Origin: DATLOJ01 sp035536315
GTDB lineage: Bacteria > Actinomycetota > CADDZG01 > JAHWKV01
DNA: 22,265 nt
Assembly (NCBI GenBank): GCA_035536315.1
Contig: DATLOJ010000081.1
Coordinates: forward strand, 1-22,265
Direction: 5' to 3'
Shown here: positions 1-8,138 of the stretch, one piece after another
Layout: the number at the start of each line of letters is the position of its first letter
Position numbering within the stretch: position 1 is the first letter of the stretch
Program-made: the position numbers and the translations under genes
The notes under the pieces: model-generated
What the model saw: the letters and a program-made list of their open reading frames with translations, nothing else
Databases searched by the model: none
What the model was told of the DNA's origin: nothing

Positions 1-1
1 A

Positions 2-694
2 ATCGAACGTATCACCGACAAGCGAGTGTTTTGGGAGCTCGGCAGGTTGCTCCTCGAAGCAGGTTTCCCCGGCGAGCTTCTGAGCGACATGGCTGAAAGA
101 GAACGAAGGCTGCACAGGGTTCATCAGGTGACCCGTCTGGAATGCCAGGGCGTGAAGGAGGGGGACGCTTTCGAGCTCGACGATTACAAGCTGCTCGTCA
201 TCGATCTGGCCGGCCACACCGGTGGACACCTCGGGTACTACGAAGAGGAAACGGGCACTCTTTTTGGTGGAGACACCCTGCTGCCTCACGTAAGTCCCAA
301 TCCGCTGCTCGAACCCATTCTCGAACCTGAGTGCGAGGTGCCTTCTCGGAGAAGAAGGAGCCTCAAACAGTATTTGGAATCACTCGACCGGCTGGAAAAG
401 CTGGACCTGAAGATCGTTTATCCGGGCCACGGGCCCGCCATCACCAACCCCTACGAGACAATCAGCTACATGCGCGAGCATCACGCCCGAAGGCTCGAGG
501 TCATGCAATCGGCCCTGGACAATGCGGGCAAGAGTGCCTACCACGTCTCGACAGAGCTTTATCCCAACGTAAACGGGTACGACCATTTCCTGGCCGTTTC
601 CGAGGTCATCGCACATCTGGACGTGCTGGTCGAGCGTGGGGACGCGACGGCAGATAATCGCGATGACGGCGTCGAGTATTTTTCACTGAACTAG
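2..694 (+). CDS. MBL-fold metallo-hydrolase, LACTB2-like (5' partial)
   Basis: The frame is open to the left edge, so the true start and the N-terminal HxHxDH metal motif lie outside the window. A GTG at 26 is only an internal candidate start. The visible part has later metallo-beta-lactamase landmarks: HTGGH, GGDTL (metal-binding Asp) and PGHGP (metal-binding His). A C-terminal helical region (HHARRLEVMQSAL and beyond) resembles the winged-helix tail of the LACTB2/glyoxalase-II-like subfamily. Those enzymes are Zn hydrolases acting on thioesters, RNA or phosphoesters, so the substrate cannot be named. It ends 38 bases before etfB and could be the upstream member of the same transcript. The family call is firm and the specific role is unknown. 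Confidence 0.85.
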   Translation: MERITDKRVFWELGRLLLEAGFPGELLSDMAERERRLHRVHQVTRLECQGVKEGDAFELDDYKLLVIDLAGHTGGHLGYYEEETGTLFGGDTLLPHVSPNPLLEPILEPECEVPSRRRRSLKQYLESLDRLEKLDLKIVYPGHGPAITNPYETISYMREHHARRLEVMQSALDNAGKSAYHVSTELYPNVNGYDHFLAVSEVIAHLDVLVERGDATADNRDDGVEYFSLN

Positions 695-732
695 CCAACT
701 ACTGGATCGCATTAGGCAAGGAAGGAGACTGC

Positions 733-1524
733 ATGCCCTTGAACATCGCGGTTTGTGTCAAGAGAGTTCCAGACACCGCGGCCGAGAAGAAGCTCGATGA
801 ATCCGACAAGACTCTCGACAGAGAGTCTGTTGAGTCGATTCTCAACCCCGTTGACGAGATGGCGGTCGAGGAAGCCCTCAAGCTCAAGGAGGCCAACGAG
901 GGAGAGGTGACGATTATCTCGATGGGTCCCGAGGCGGCCCAGGCGCAGGCCATTCGCAAGGCGCTCTCTATGGGCGCTGACAAGGCCGTCCATCTGAAGG
1001 ACGACATCCTTCATGGTTCTGATGCCCAGGCAGTTGCATACGCGCTGTCGCAAGTGGTCAAGAAAGGTGAGTACGACCTTGTCCTGTGCGGCGCAGAGTC
1101 GACCGATGCCAGAACGTCTCTCGTCCCTCCCGCGCTGGCGGAGAACCTCAACCTGCCCAACCTGAACTTCGTCAAGAACGTCGAAGTCTCCGATTCGTCA
1201 GTGACGGCTCACCGCGAGACGGACAAGGGCCACGACATCGTCGAATGTCAGCGGCCTGCGGTCATCGGTGTTGTTTGGGGGGCGAACGAGCCGCGGTACC
1301 CGTCGTTCAAGGGAATCATGGCCGCCAAGAACAAGCCGGTCGAGACGCTGACCGCGGACGACGCGGAGATCGACTCCAGCAAGGTCGGCTTTGCCGGAGC
1401 CAAGAGTGAGGTGCTCGAGTTCGGAGCCCGGCCCGCGGAACGCAAGAAGATCATCGTTGACAACTCGAATGGCGACGCACACGTAAAGCTCGCCGACTTC
1501 CTGCAAGAGCAGAAGTTCATCTAG
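733..1524 (+). CDS. etfB: Electron transfer flavoprotein beta subunit
   Basis: This is the small subunit of the soluble EtfAB heterodimer, which takes electrons from acyl-CoA dehydrogenases and passes them to the respiratory chain. The 263-residue length is typical. The N-terminus (IAVCVKRVPDT) and the ETF-beta signature VVWGANEPRYPSFKG (EPRYP at residues 186-190) are both present. This subunit carries the structural AMP in known ETFs. The ATG at 733 has a strong ribosome site, GAAGGAG at 721-727. etfA follows after 13 bases, and three acyl-CoA dehydrogenases, the natural electron donors, lie 10-14 kb downstream. The absence of extra genes such as fixC/fixX nearby favours an ordinary housekeeping ETF over a bifurcating one (inference). 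Confidence 0.96.
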   Translation: MPLNIAVCVKRVPDTAAEKKLDESDKTLDRESVESILNPVDEMAVEEALKLKEANEGEVTIISMGPEAAQAQAIRKALSMGADKAVHLKDDILHGSDAQAVAYALSQVVKKGEYDLVLCGAESTDARTSLVPPALAENLNLPNLNFVKNVEVSDSSVTAHRETDKGHDIVECQRPAVIGVVWGANEPRYPSFKGIMAAKNKPVETLTADDAEIDSSKVGFAGAKSEVLEFGARPAERKKIIVDNSNGDAHVKLADFLQEQKFI

Positions 1525-1530
1525 AAGGAG
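1523..1530 (+). promoter_or_regulatory. Ribosome binding site deciding the TTG start of etfA
   Basis: AGAAGGAG begins inside the etfB stop codon and ends seven bases before the TTG at 1538. It supports that non-ATG start. Confidence 0.7.
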
Positions 1531-1537
1531 ACCGACA

Positions 1538-2521
1538 TTGTCAGACGTTTGGGTACTGCTCGAGCACAGCGACGGCACCACTACCAAGGTTGCTCATCAG
1601 CTTCTAACCGGTGCGCGTGCCATTGCCGCGGAGACCGGGGGCCAGGTTGTTGCTCTATTCATTGGTAAGGGCTGGGCCACAGCCAAGGAAAGGATCGCCA
1701 AGTTTGGTGCGGCGAAGGCTCTCGTTGCCGAGTCGGACGAAATCGGCGGATATGTTGCATCGCCACAGGTAGAGATCACGGCGAGGCTCATTGCCGAGAA
1801 ACAGCCGTGGGGAGTGCTTTTCGCAAGTGTGCCGACCGGCAAGGAGGTAGCCACCCGGGTCGCGGCCAGAAATGGCCTGGGTGTCCTGGCCGACGCGGTG
1901 AATGTCACCGTGCAGGACGGCAAGCCGGTGTGCGAGTACTCGGCCTTCGGAGGCTCGACTCTTGTAAAGAAGACCCTGAAGCAAGGCCCGTACCTAATCT
2001 GCGTAAAGCCAAACTCCTTCGTAGCGGAGGAGTCCCCAGCCGAGGTCGCTGAAGAGACCGTGGACGCGTCGATCTCCGAAGACTCCAAGAGGGTTGTCCT
2101 GAAGGAGAGAGTGGAAAAAGAAGCCGGGGGCAGGCCCGCAGTCGAGTCCGCCGCGATCATCATCTCCGGCGGTCGAGGGCTCGGCGAGCCGGCTAACTTC
2201 TCGGTTATCGAGGGACTGGCTGATCAGCTCGGAGCAGCGGTCGGGGCCTCGAGGGCGGCAGTGGACGCAGGCTGGTATCCCCACTCCAATCAGGTCGGTC
2301 AGACGGGTAAGACGGTTTCCCCTCAGCTTTACATAGCAGTAGGAATATCCGGTGCTATCCAGCACCGAGCGGGGATGCAGACCTCGAAAACAATTGTTGC
2401 GATCAACAAGGATGCAGAGGCCCCCATATTCCAGATGGTCGACTTTGGAGTTGTCGGTGATCTGTTCGATGTCGTCCCAAAGCTGACTGAGGAGATTTCA
2501 AAACGCAAGGGCGGCGCGTAG
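1538..2521 (+). CDS. etfA: Electron transfer flavoprotein alpha subunit
   Basis: This is the FAD-binding large subunit of EtfAB, 327 residues long, which is normal for the family. The N-terminal half is the alpha/beta domain that pairs with EtfB. The C-terminal half is the FAD domain, with SGGRGLG at residues 210-216 and the FAD-contacting stretch starting QVGQTGKTVSP at 252-262. VGISGAIQH and IVAINKDAEAPIF follow, and the domain closes with DFGVVGD. The TTG start is supported by a well-placed Shine-Dalgarno and by alignment of the N-terminus with other EtfA proteins. The gene lies 13 bases after etfB and 7 bases before the PaaK-like gene, so co-transcription is likely. All FAD motifs look intact. 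Confidence 0.96.
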   Translation: MSDVWVLLEHSDGTTTKVAHQLLTGARAIAAETGGQVVALFIGKGWATAKERIAKFGAAKALVAESDEIGGYVASPQVEITARLIAEKQPWGVLFASVPTGKEVATRVAARNGLGVLADAVNVTVQDGKPVCEYSAFGGSTLVKKTLKQGPYLICVKPNSFVAEESPAEVAEETVDASISEDSKRVVLKERVEKEAGGRPAVESAAIIISGGRGLGEPANFSVIEGLADQLGAAVGASRAAVDAGWYPHSNQVGQTGKTVSPQLYIAVGISGAIQHRAGMQTSKTIVAINKDAEAPIFQMVDFGVVGDLFDVVPKLTEEISKRKGGA

Positions 2522-2528
2522 AAAGGTC

Positions 2529-3923
2529 ATGGCAAGGAAGAAGGCTCAAAGTCCTGCCGAGTTAGCGGAGATTCGCGAGCGCAAGCTCCGCAAGCAGGTG
2601 CGATTCCAGCTCTACGCGTACAGCGCCCATTACCGCAGGGTTCTCGATCGAGCTGGAGTGAAGGCGGAAGGCTTCGACGGCCTGACGGATCTGGAGAAGA
2701 TTCCGCTCACAACTCGTGAGGATCTGCTCGACGGTGCAGATGAGTTCGTGCTGCGACCGACCAAGGGCTTGATTCAGCGGTGGGGTTCTTCGTCTCAAGT
2801 CGCAGACATCTTCTTCACGAAGATCCTGCGCGGGATTGAAGAGTCAGACAAGGCCCTCGACGAGGAGTACGCGCCCGTCCACTCACTCGAGTCGACGGGA
2901 ACGTCCAGTAATCCACTGAGGATCAAGTTGACCCGGCGGGATCTCGCAGTGCTGGCTACCCAGGGGGCCAGGACCTTGGACGTTGCAGGAGTCAAGCCCA
3001 CCGACACGATCCTCAACCTCCTGGAGGGAGCCCCGCGCGGAGGCTTCTGGCCGGTGTGGCTTGGTGGCGCGGCCATGGGGGCGGAGCAGATTGCTCCCGG
3101 CTTCACGGACCCCACCTCGTCGCTTCCCCTCGCCGCGAAGAAAGCGACAGTCGTCGTCGCGATGCCGGAAGACGCGATGGCCCTCCTGGAGTCAGGTCCG
3201 GGGCTTCCTTCGGTAAGGACTCTCATCCTGGGCCCGGCGCCGGCCGGTGCCGTGATGAGAAGAAGACTGGCTGAGCTTTCCGGCCCCCACGTCAAGATCA
3301 TTCAGACCTACGGCTTCGCAGAAGGCCGCACCATCTGGGCCCAGTGCGCCCAGAGCGCAGACGAGCAGGAGATCGGGTTCCACGCGTTCCCCGACCTGGA
3401 GATCATCGAGTCGATGTCGACACGCGCTCCTCGCGCGGCAAGATTGGGGGAGCCCGGAGAGATTGTCTTTACAGGACTCGAGCAGCGCGGCACTGCTTTG
3501 ATCCGCTACAGGCCGGGCGATGTTGCCATGGGAGGGGTCAGGTTCGGAAACTGTCCTTACTGCGGAAGAGTCGTCGAGCGAATCATCGGTCCCATCAGGC
3601 GAGCGCGGAACCTGATCGAGCTGAAGCTTGCGGGCGCGCAGACCGTGGCAGTTGACGTCGAGCTCTTGAACGACCTGTTGACTCACCCGGCCCTCGAGGC
3701 ATGGCAGGTCGAGGTCGCTAAATCCGACGGGGACCCGAGGGGAGCGGATGAAGTTCTGGTTCTCTTCTCGACAAAGAACACCGCTGATCCTGCAGTGGTC
3801 GCGGTCGAGCTAGACCGCCAGTTTCGGTCGGAGGCAGGCTTCTCTCCCCAGTTCGTCGTCAGCGATGTGCCAGAAGGCGGGGTCGTAGACTTGCGGCCCA
3901 TTCCGGTTGGAGGGGGTCAATGA
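2529..3923 (+). CDS. PaaK-like adenylate-forming protein (phenylacetate-CoA ligase family, divergent)
   Basis: The 464-residue protein has the phenylacetate-CoA ligase layout. The N-terminus reads like PaaK (YRRVLDRAGV, then LEKIPLTTREDL), as in 'LPFTTKADLR'-type segments. The phosphate loop is STGTSSNP around residues 122-129, the adenine motif is YGFAEG at 261-266, RYRPGD at 326-331 carries the ribose-binding Asp, and CPYC at 342-345 is a Cys pair typical of PaaK relatives. The hinge region (GPIRRARNLIEL) lacks the usual GRxDD pattern. The C-terminus ends without the GKxxRV lysine motif that normally supports adenylation. It may therefore use a different acid, catalyse only a half reaction, or be a non-catalytic CoA-ester protein. 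It follows etfA by 7 bases and overlaps acs by four (ATGA), so it is co-translated with acetyl-CoA synthetase. Confidence 0.75.
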   Translation: MARKKAQSPAELAEIRERKLRKQVRFQLYAYSAHYRRVLDRAGVKAEGFDGLTDLEKIPLTTREDLLDGADEFVLRPTKGLIQRWGSSSQVADIFFTKILRGIEESDKALDEEYAPVHSLESTGTSSNPLRIKLTRRDLAVLATQGARTLDVAGVKPTDTILNLLEGAPRGGFWPVWLGGAAMGAEQIAPGFTDPTSSLPLAAKKATVVVAMPEDAMALLESGPGLPSVRTLILGPAPAGAVMRRRLAELSGPHVKIIQTYGFAEGRTIWAQCAQSADEQEIGFHAFPDLEIIESMSTRAPRAARLGEPGEIVFTGLEQRGTALIRYRPGDVAMGGVRFGNCPYCGRVVERIIGPIRRARNLIELKLAGAQTVAVDVELLNDLLTHPALEAWQVEVAKSDGDPRGADEVLVLFSTKNTADPAVVAVELDRQFRSEAGFSPQFVVSDVPEGGVVDLRPIPVGGGQ

Positions 3924-5875
3924 GCGCCGTAAACATCGATGCTCTTTTAAGCGAGCTTCGGACCTTCGACCCCCCGGCGGACTTCGTTCGAAACGCCGTT
4001 GTCTCCGGTTCCGTCTACGAAGAGTCACAGCAAGATTTCGAGCAGTTCTGGGCCGCGCGGGCCGAAGAGCATGTCACCTGGTTCAAGAAGTGGGACAAGG
4101 TCCTCGAATGGAACCTCCCGTGGGCCAAGTGGTTCGTCGGCGGCGAGCTCAACATCTCCTACAACTGTCTCGATCGTCACATCGAGGCCGGGTTCGGCGA
4201 CAAGGTCGCGTATTACTGGGAGGGAGAGCCGGGAGACACAATGGAGGTCACTTACTCCTGGCTTCACCAAGAGACTTGCCGCGTAGCCGGCGCACTCAAA
4301 GAGCTCGGGGTTAAGAAGGGCGACAGGGTCGCCATATACCTTCCGATGGTTCCCGAGCTCGCAGCATCGATGCTGGCCTGCGCGCGCATCGGTGCCACCC
4401 ACTCAATCGTGTTTGCGGGTTTCTCCGCCGACTCCCTTTCAGGACGCATCAACGATGCCGAAGCAAATGTTCTGATCACCGCCGATGGCGGATGGAGGCG
4501 GGGCGACATCGTTCCTTTGAAGCAAAACGCCGACAAGGCCCTGGAGACCTGCCCTACGATCAAAAAAGTTCTGCTGCTGAAACGCACGGCCAACGACGTG
4601 AGCTTCGTGGACGGCAGAGATGTCTGGTACCACGACATCGTTCCCAGGCAGAGCACGGAATTCCCGCCGGAGCATCTCGATTCCGAGCATCCTCTTTACA
4701 TCCTGTACACCTCCGGAACCACGGCTAAACCCAAGGGCATAGTCCATACGACCGGTGGTTATCTCGTCGGTGCAGCCACAACGCACCACTGGGTCTTCGA
4801 TCTGAAAAGGAACGAGGACATCTACTGGTGCGCGGCCGACGTGGGGTGGGTGACCGGCCACAGTTACATCGTGTACGGCCCCCTTTGCAACGGAGCGACC
4901 TCGATCATGTACGAGGGAGCGCCGGATTGGCCAGAGAAGGACCGGCTCTGGTCGATTGCGGAGAAGTACAAGGCGACGATCCTCTACACCGCACCCACGG
5001 CAATCAGGGCGTTCATGAAGTGGGGCGAGGAGTACCCCGGCAAGCACGATCTTTCCTCGCTGCGTCTCCTCGGAAGCGTTGGAGAGCCGATCAATCCGGA
5101 GGCATGGGTCTGGTATCACCAGTTCATCGGAGGAGGCCGCTGTCCAATTGTCGACACCTGGTGGCAAACAGAGACGGGAATGATCCTGATCACGCCGCTG
5201 CCCGGAGTAACACAACTCAAGCCCGGATCGGCGTGCCATCCATTCCCCGGAATTCAGGCGGATATCGTCGACGAGTCGGGTGCTTCAGTTCCCTTCGGAG
5301 GCGCCGGATACCTCGTGCTGAAGAGGCCCTGGCCTGCGATGGCTCGCACGATTTACGGCGACCCCGACCGGTACGTCGAAACTTACTGGTCCCGATTCGA
5401 AGGAATGTATTTCGCAGGAGACGGCGCGAAGAGAGACGACGAGGGGTATTTCTGGTTGCTCGGACGCATCGACGACGTGATGAACGTTTCCGGTCACCGC
5501 ATCTCGACCTTCGAAGTGGAGAGTGCTCTTGTGGATCATCAATCCGTGGCCGAGGCCGCCGTCGTCGGACGAGTAGGAGAGGATCGAAGCGAGTCGATCG
5601 TTGCCTACGTAACTTTGAAGTCGAAAGTCGAGAGCGACGAGGGCCTGATCTCCGAGCTGCGGGAACATGTCGCAAATAAGATCGGCAAGATCGCCCGGCC
5701 CGGAATGATCATCCTGACGGACGACCTGCCCAAGACCCGTTCGGGCAAGATCATGCGCCGGCTCCTGCGCGATGTTGCCGAGGGCAGGCCACTTGGAGAC
5801 GTAACGACCCTCGCCAACGAGACGGTCGTGGAGGAGATTCGAGCCAAAGCTGCAACGGGAGCCGGCGAAGACTGA
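3920..5875 (+). CDS. acs: Acetyl-CoA synthetase (AMP-forming)
   Basis: This enzyme activates acetate with ATP and CoA to acetyl-CoA in the cytoplasm. At 651 residues it matches standard Acs. Landmarks in order are the phosphate loop YTSGTTAKPKG at residues 263-273, WVTGH with V311-T312, V387 in SVGEP, WWQTETG with W415, the ribose/hinge region (FAGDGAKRDDEG, LLGRIDDVMNVSGHR) and PKTRSGKIMRR with the catalytic Lys610. V311, T312, V387 and W415 correspond to the small acyl pocket of Salmonella Acs, so acetate is the expected substrate rather than a longer acid. Lys610 sits where Pat-type enzymes acetylate Acs, so post-translational control is possible (inference). One oddity is Ala269 where the loop usually has Gly. 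The ATG overlaps the preceding stop, showing translational coupling. Confidence 0.96.
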   Translation: MSAVNIDALLSELRTFDPPADFVRNAVVSGSVYEESQQDFEQFWAARAEEHVTWFKKWDKVLEWNLPWAKWFVGGELNISYNCLDRHIEAGFGDKVAYYWEGEPGDTMEVTYSWLHQETCRVAGALKELGVKKGDRVAIYLPMVPELAASMLACARIGATHSIVFAGFSADSLSGRINDAEANVLITADGGWRRGDIVPLKQNADKALETCPTIKKVLLLKRTANDVSFVDGRDVWYHDIVPRQSTEFPPEHLDSEHPLYILYTSGTTAKPKGIVHTTGGYLVGAATTHHWVFDLKRNEDIYWCAADVGWVTGHSYIVYGPLCNGATSIMYEGAPDWPEKDRLWSIAEKYKATILYTAPTAIRAFMKWGEEYPGKHDLSSLRLLGSVGEPINPEAWVWYHQFIGGGRCPIVDTWWQTETGMILITPLPGVTQLKPGSACHPFPGIQADIVDESGASVPFGGAGYLVLKRPWPAMARTIYGDPDRYVETYWSRFEGMYFAGDGAKRDDEGYFWLLGRIDDVMNVSGHRISTFEVESALVDHQSVAEAAVVGRVGEDRSESIVAYVTLKSKVESDEGLISELREHVANKIGKIARPGMIILTDDLPKTRSGKIMRRLLRDVAEGRPLGDVTTLANETVVEEIRAKAATGAGED

Positions 5876-5883
5876 CCGGCTCC
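5858..5883 (+). terminator. GC-rich hairpin over the acs stop codon
   Basis: GGAGCCGG (5858-5865) and CCGGCTCC (5876-5883) form a perfect 8-bp stem with a 10-base loop that includes the acs TGA. No T-run follows, so it is not a classic intrinsic terminator. It could be a U-tract-less actinobacterial terminator, an mRNA 3' stabiliser, or chance in GC-rich DNA. Confidence 0.35.
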
Positions 5884-5927
5884 ACAACCGCGGGGTCGGT
5901 AAGCCGCACGTATCATTGACGGATCCC

Positions 5928-7064
5928 ATGCATTACGTCGATTACGCCGCGACCACGCCACTCGTTGATGAAGCTCTCGAGGCCATGCTGCCGTACCTCA
6001 AAGAGCATTTCGGCAACCCGTCCAGCCTCTACGGGCCTGGCAGAGACGCCAAGCGCGGGGTCGAGGAGGCCCGGGAGCAAGTCGCGGATGCGATCGGTGC
6101 TTCTCCCTCAGAGATCGTCTTCACGGGGGGCGGTTCCGAGGCGGACAACCTCGCAATAAAGGGGGCCGCATTCCGGAACCCGAAGGGCCACTTCATCACA
6201 ACCACGATCGAGCACCACGCCGTGCTCGACACCGCCGAGTGGCTGGAAGCCAACGGAGCTGAGGTCACCTATGTGCCGGTGGACTCTGACGGAGTCATCG
6301 ATTTGAACGCGCTCGAACAAGCTCTTCGGCCCGACACCATCCTGGTGTCGGTGATGGCCGCCAACAACGAGGTCGGCGCGATCCAGCCGTTGAAGAAAGT
6401 TGTAGAGGTCGTGAAGAGCAAGAGCGAAGCTCTCGTTCACACCGATGCCGTTCAGGCCCTTGGAAAGATCCCCTTCAACGTTAGCGAGATCGGTGTCGAC
6501 CTGGCCGCGTTCTCCGCGCACAAGGTCGGAGGACCGAAGGGGACCGGTGCACTGTTCGTAAGAAGTAAGACAAAGATCGAGCCTCTTATCCATGGCGGAG
6601 GCCAAGAGAGGGGCTTGCGTTCCGGAACCCATAACGTTGCAGGGATTGCCGGCCTTGGAGCCGCGGCGCTGGTCTCTGCCAAAGAGGCCGAGCAGGAAGG
6701 CGATCGCTTGCAGGGCCTGAGAGACCGCCTTCAGTCCGAGCTCGAAGCCGCCATGCCGGGCTTAACTGTGAATGCTGCAAAGGCAGAGCGTCTTCCGGGA
6801 TTGCTCAGCGTTTGTATTCCCGGAATCCAGGGCGACTCTTTGCTGCTCATGCTCGACCGGGCTGGAATCTGCGCGTCCAGCGGATCGGCCTGTCAGTCGG
6901 GATCCCTTGATCCCTCGCATGTTCTTGTAGCCATGGGCGTCGACAAGAAGCTGGCATTCGGATCGGTCCGGTTCACCTTTGGACGGCGTTCAACGGATGC
7001 CGACGTGGACGCCGTGGTGCAAACGTTGCCCAAGGTCGTCGCGAAGCTCAGAAGAATTCACTGA
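5928..7064 (+). CDS. iscS: Cysteine desulfurase, NifS/IscS class
   Basis: This PLP enzyme removes sulfur from L-cysteine as a persulfide for Fe-S clusters and tRNA thiolation. The start is placed at ATG 5928, giving MHYVDYAATTP, the usual N-terminus. A TTG at 5916 would add four residues, and neither start has a clear Shine-Dalgarno. Motifs are GNPSSLYGPGR, TGGGSEADNLAIKG, EHHAVLD, MAANNEVGAIQP, HTDAVQALGK and SAHKVGGPKG with the PLP-binding Lys199. GSACQSG carries the catalytic Cys322 on a short loop. The length of 378 residues fits the group I type. It overlaps mnmA by one base (TGATG), so the pair is probably a dedicated sulfur donor and thiolase, as in the yrvO-mnmA pair of Bacillus. No iscU or sufU is in the window. 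Confidence 0.94.
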   Translation: MHYVDYAATTPLVDEALEAMLPYLKEHFGNPSSLYGPGRDAKRGVEEAREQVADAIGASPSEIVFTGGGSEADNLAIKGAAFRNPKGHFITTTIEHHAVLDTAEWLEANGAEVTYVPVDSDGVIDLNALEQALRPDTILVSVMAANNEVGAIQPLKKVVEVVKSKSEALVHTDAVQALGKIPFNVSEIGVDLAAFSAHKVGGPKGTGALFVRSKTKIEPLIHGGGQERGLRSGTHNVAGIAGLGAAALVSAKEAEQEGDRLQGLRDRLQSELEAAMPGLTVNAAKAERLPGLLSVCIPGIQGDSLLLMLDRAGICASSGSACQSGSLDPSHVLVAMGVDKKLAFGSVRFTFGRRSTDADVDAVVQTLPKVVAKLRRIH

Positions 7065-8128
7065 TGAAGCGGCAAGCTGTGGTCGCTATGTCTGGGGGAG
7101 TGGACTCATCCGTGGCGGCCGCCCTCATGAAGGAAGACGGGTACGAAGTCACCGGAATAATGCTCAAGCTCTGGAGCGGGGAAGCCGTCAACAACGAGAG
7201 CGGATGTTGTTCCGTGGATGCGGCCGAGGATGCACGCCGGGTCGCGCAGGTGCTGGACATCCCTTTTTACGTACTCAACTTCGCCGACGAGTTTGACCGG
7301 CGAGTGGTCTCTCCCTGGATCCACGCCTACCGCTCTGGCAGGACGCCAAACCCTTGCGTCGAGTGCAACCGGAATGTGAAGTTCGCGGCGCTGCTCGACC
7401 GCGCGCGCTCTTACGACGCGGATGTGATGGCAACCGGCCACTACGCGCGCGTTGACCGTTCCGGTGGCCACCCCAAGCTAAAGAGAGGCAAGGACTCCGG
7501 GAAAGATCAGAGCTACGTGCTGTACATGCTGGGCAGATCCGAGCTGGCGGACGCGGCGTTTCCGGTTGGCGAGTATTCCAAGACTGAGATTCGGAGCATC
7601 GCGGAGTCTCTTGGGCTTCGAACAGCCCAAAAGCCAGAGAGCCAGGAGATCTGCTTCGTGCCATCGGGTGACTCTCATGCGTTCTTGAGAGAAACGGTTC
7701 CGGACGGATCCATCCCGGGCCCTGTCGTCGACGATGACGGAACAGTCCTCGGGACACACCATGGTTTCGCGCACTACACGCCAGGACAGCGCCGCGGGCT
7801 CGGCGTCGCGCTTGGCAAGCCGCTTTATGTGAAAGAGATTAGGCCCCGTCTCAACACCGTGGTCGTCGCCCATGCCGGGGATTTGCAAGTCAACATGCTC
7901 GAGCTAGAAGGGACCACATTCGTGAGCGGTGAGTCGCCGGATGAGCTCAGAGCTTCGGTCATGACGCGGTACCGGGGGCCCGAAGCTGCAGCTACGCTGG
8001 TGCGAGGCAATTCGGGCTACTCGGTTATGTTCGACGAACCGCAAGGCCCGGTGGCGCCCGGACAAGCCGCAGTCTTCTATTCAGACGACGAGGTGCTGGG
8101 CGGCGGCACGATATCCAGCACGCACTGA
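7064..8128 (+). CDS. mnmA: tRNA-specific 2-thiouridine synthase MnmA (TrmU)
   Basis: This enzyme makes 2-thiouridine at wobble position 34 of Lys, Glu and Gln tRNAs, using ATP and a persulfide sulfur. The 354-residue protein opens with the PP-loop motif SGGVDSS at residues 10-16, where ATP binds. The two catalytic cysteines are Cys98 (in NPCVECN) and Cys197 (in ESQEICFV), matching Cys102 and Cys199 of E. coli. ATGHYARV, GKDQSYVLYML and YTPGQRRGLGV are further family signatures, and a C-terminal beta domain follows. The ATG overlaps the desulfurase stop by one base, indicating translational coupling with its likely sulfur donor. Confidence 0.96.
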   Translation: MKRQAVVAMSGGVDSSVAAALMKEDGYEVTGIMLKLWSGEAVNNESGCCSVDAAEDARRVAQVLDIPFYVLNFADEFDRRVVSPWIHAYRSGRTPNPCVECNRNVKFAALLDRARSYDADVMATGHYARVDRSGGHPKLKRGKDSGKDQSYVLYMLGRSELADAAFPVGEYSKTEIRSIAESLGLRTAQKPESQEICFVPSGDSHAFLRETVPDGSIPGPVVDDDGTVLGTHHGFAHYTPGQRRGLGVALGKPLYVKEIRPRLNTVVVAHAGDLQVNMLELEGTTFVSGESPDELRASVMTRYRGPEAAATLVRGNSGYSVMFDEPQGPVAPGQAAVFYSDDEVLGGGTISSTH

Positions 8129-8138
8129 GAGGAGCCAC

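Noticed and set aside
4439..5239. Long minus-strand open frame (266 codons) opposite acs
   Set aside because: It is antisense to a fully conserved enzyme, its translation is Arg/Pro/Val-rich with no family resemblance, and it has no ribosome site. It is a shadow frame in GC-rich DNA.
4828..5679. Plus-strand alternate frame (283 codons) inside acs
   Set aside because: It is very Arg-rich and low-complexity, a frame-shifted shadow of the acs codons.
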